DNA of 6,288 bases, taken from positions 1 to 6,288 of the forward strand of contig CATYZK010000054.1 of assembly GCA_958415665.1 (NCBI GenBank). The letters run 5' to 3'. This DNA comes from an uncultured Collinsella sp. Its GTDB lineage: Bacteria > Actinomycetota > Coriobacteriia > Coriobacteriales > Coriobacteriaceae. Shown here piece by piece: positions 5,970 through 6,288 of the stretch. The notes under the pieces are model-generated. The model ran no database searches and had not been told where the DNA came from. It saw only the letters and a list, made by a program, of their open reading frames with translations. The translations under genes and the position numbers were made by a program. Numbering within the stretch: position 1 is the stretch's first letter; every line of letters begins with the position of its first letter.

Positions 5970-6163
5970 GCTTCTTATATATACATCGACTATAAAGTTT
6001 TTTGAGTCTATTGATATAAGCATATCTAAGTCTGGTTGACTAAGGTTTTGTCTAATAAACGGAATTTGAACGAAGGCTTAAATAATGTATGCAATCCCAT
6101 CAAAACTAGACGGCTGGCTTACAATGGGCGCATACACGATATTGATGACGAACTAAGGGCATC
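5938..6163. promoter_or_regulatory. AT-rich divergent promoter region of hsp20 and the right-hand gene
   Basis: This stretch is much richer in A+T than the surrounding genes and contains TA-rich runs (around 5953-5961 and 5976-5983). Minus-strand -10-like words are TATAGT (5994-5989) and TATAAG (5979-5974), but neither has a convincing -35 at normal spacing. A near-palindrome GATAT-AAGC-ATATC (6013-6026) could be an operator. On the plus strand TACAAT (6120-6125) is a -10 candidate for the last gene, about 39 bases before its ATG. The individual promoter assignments are weak, but the presence of divergent promoters somewhere here follows from gene orientation. Confidence 0.4.
6085..6156 (+). 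CDS. Possible small ORF (23 codons) upstream of the right-hand gene
   Basis: The ORF encodes 23 residues, starting MYAIPSKLDGW and ending TILMTN, with GAAGG eight bases before its ATG. Its TAA stop (6154-6156) overlaps the AAGGG of the next gene, whose ATG follows after seven bases in another frame. That layout would suit a translated leader coupled to the downstream gene. I recognise no family. A -10 candidate for the next gene (TACAAT) lies inside it, which argues against it being translated. An ORF this short can arise by chance. Confidence 0.2.
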   Translation: MYAIPSKLDGWLTMGAYTILMTN

Positions 6164-6288
6164 ATGGACGATCAAAAACAGGACAACACGTTTATGCCGG
6201 AGCAGGACGAAGCATCCAGCCCGCAACCGATTCGATTCCATCGCCCCCACATCTCGCAAGAGCCCATCAATGACCCAGAGCCCAAATA
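6164..6288 (+). CDS. Unrecognised gene, N-terminal part only (cut by window edge)
   Basis: Forty-one codons are open from this ATG to the end of the window. AAGGG lies four bases before the start, a little close but usable. The visible protein is hydrophilic, acidic and Pro-rich (seven prolines), with MDDQKQDNTF at its start and QPIRFHRPHI at 21-30. No domain, signal peptide or membrane segment appears in this part. Disordered acidic/Pro-rich leaders like this often precede a membrane anchor in actinobacterial surface proteins or membrane-bound proteases, but nothing visible decides that here. The AT-rich region it shares with the divergent hsp20 gene probably holds its promoter. Confidence 0.65.
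   Translation, partial: MDDQKQDNTFMPEQDEASSPQPIRFHRPHISQEPINDPEPK

Noticed and set aside
6002..6007. TTGAGT resembling half of an HspR (HAIR) operator
   Set aside because: The second half-site ACTCAAG is absent at the expected distance, so only a chance half match remains. A CIRCE element was also looked for and not found.

Overview
The window looks like ordinary chromosomal DNA from a GC-rich Gram-positive bacterium. The best guess is a gut actinomycete of the class Coriobacteriia (Collinsella-like). This rests on the tilS-hpt-ftsH order typical of Gram-positives, GC-rich coding sequence beside an AT-rich intergenic patch, clear AGGAGG-type ribosome binding sites, and general protein character. 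The lineage is an inference that I could not test by search.

Layout, left to right. Positions 1-62 are a near-perfect palindrome with 25-bp arms and a small GAAA-capped tip, probably one copy of a dispersed repeat. A rho-independent terminator follows (87-118, reading leftward), then three leftward genes that in transcription order are tilS (tRNA-Ile lysidine synthetase), hpt (hypoxanthine phosphoribosyltransferase) and ftsH (membrane AAA+ zinc protease). hpt and ftsH are separated by a single base and are surely co-transcribed. A 148-bp gap between tilS and hpt holds a plausible internal promoter with an extended -10.

A gene for a YycJ/WalJ-type metallo-beta-lactamase-fold nuclease diverges from tilS across only 48 bp and reads rightward to 5375. 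It converges on a leftward small heat-shock protein (Hsp20) gene at 5457-5888. A 14-bp perfect hairpin terminator lies between them, with its T-rich tail on the Hsp20 side. Upstream of hsp20 is an AT-rich intergenic region (5889-6163). It holds the hsp20 5' leader, whose Shine-Dalgarno sequence can fold into a weak mismatched hairpin, and a possible 23-codon rightward ORF. The right edge cuts an unrecognised rightward gene after 41 codons.

Functionally the set is housekeeping: tRNA decoding fidelity (TilS), purine salvage (Hpt), membrane and cytosolic protein quality control (FtsH, Hsp20) and probable DNA maintenance (YycJ). I see no phage, insertion sequence, CRISPR array, tRNA, rRNA or defence system. 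The observations most worth checking are the terminal palindrome, the possible RNA thermometer before hsp20, the strong hairpin in the early ftsH codons, and the small ORF whose stop overlaps the ribosome site of the last gene.
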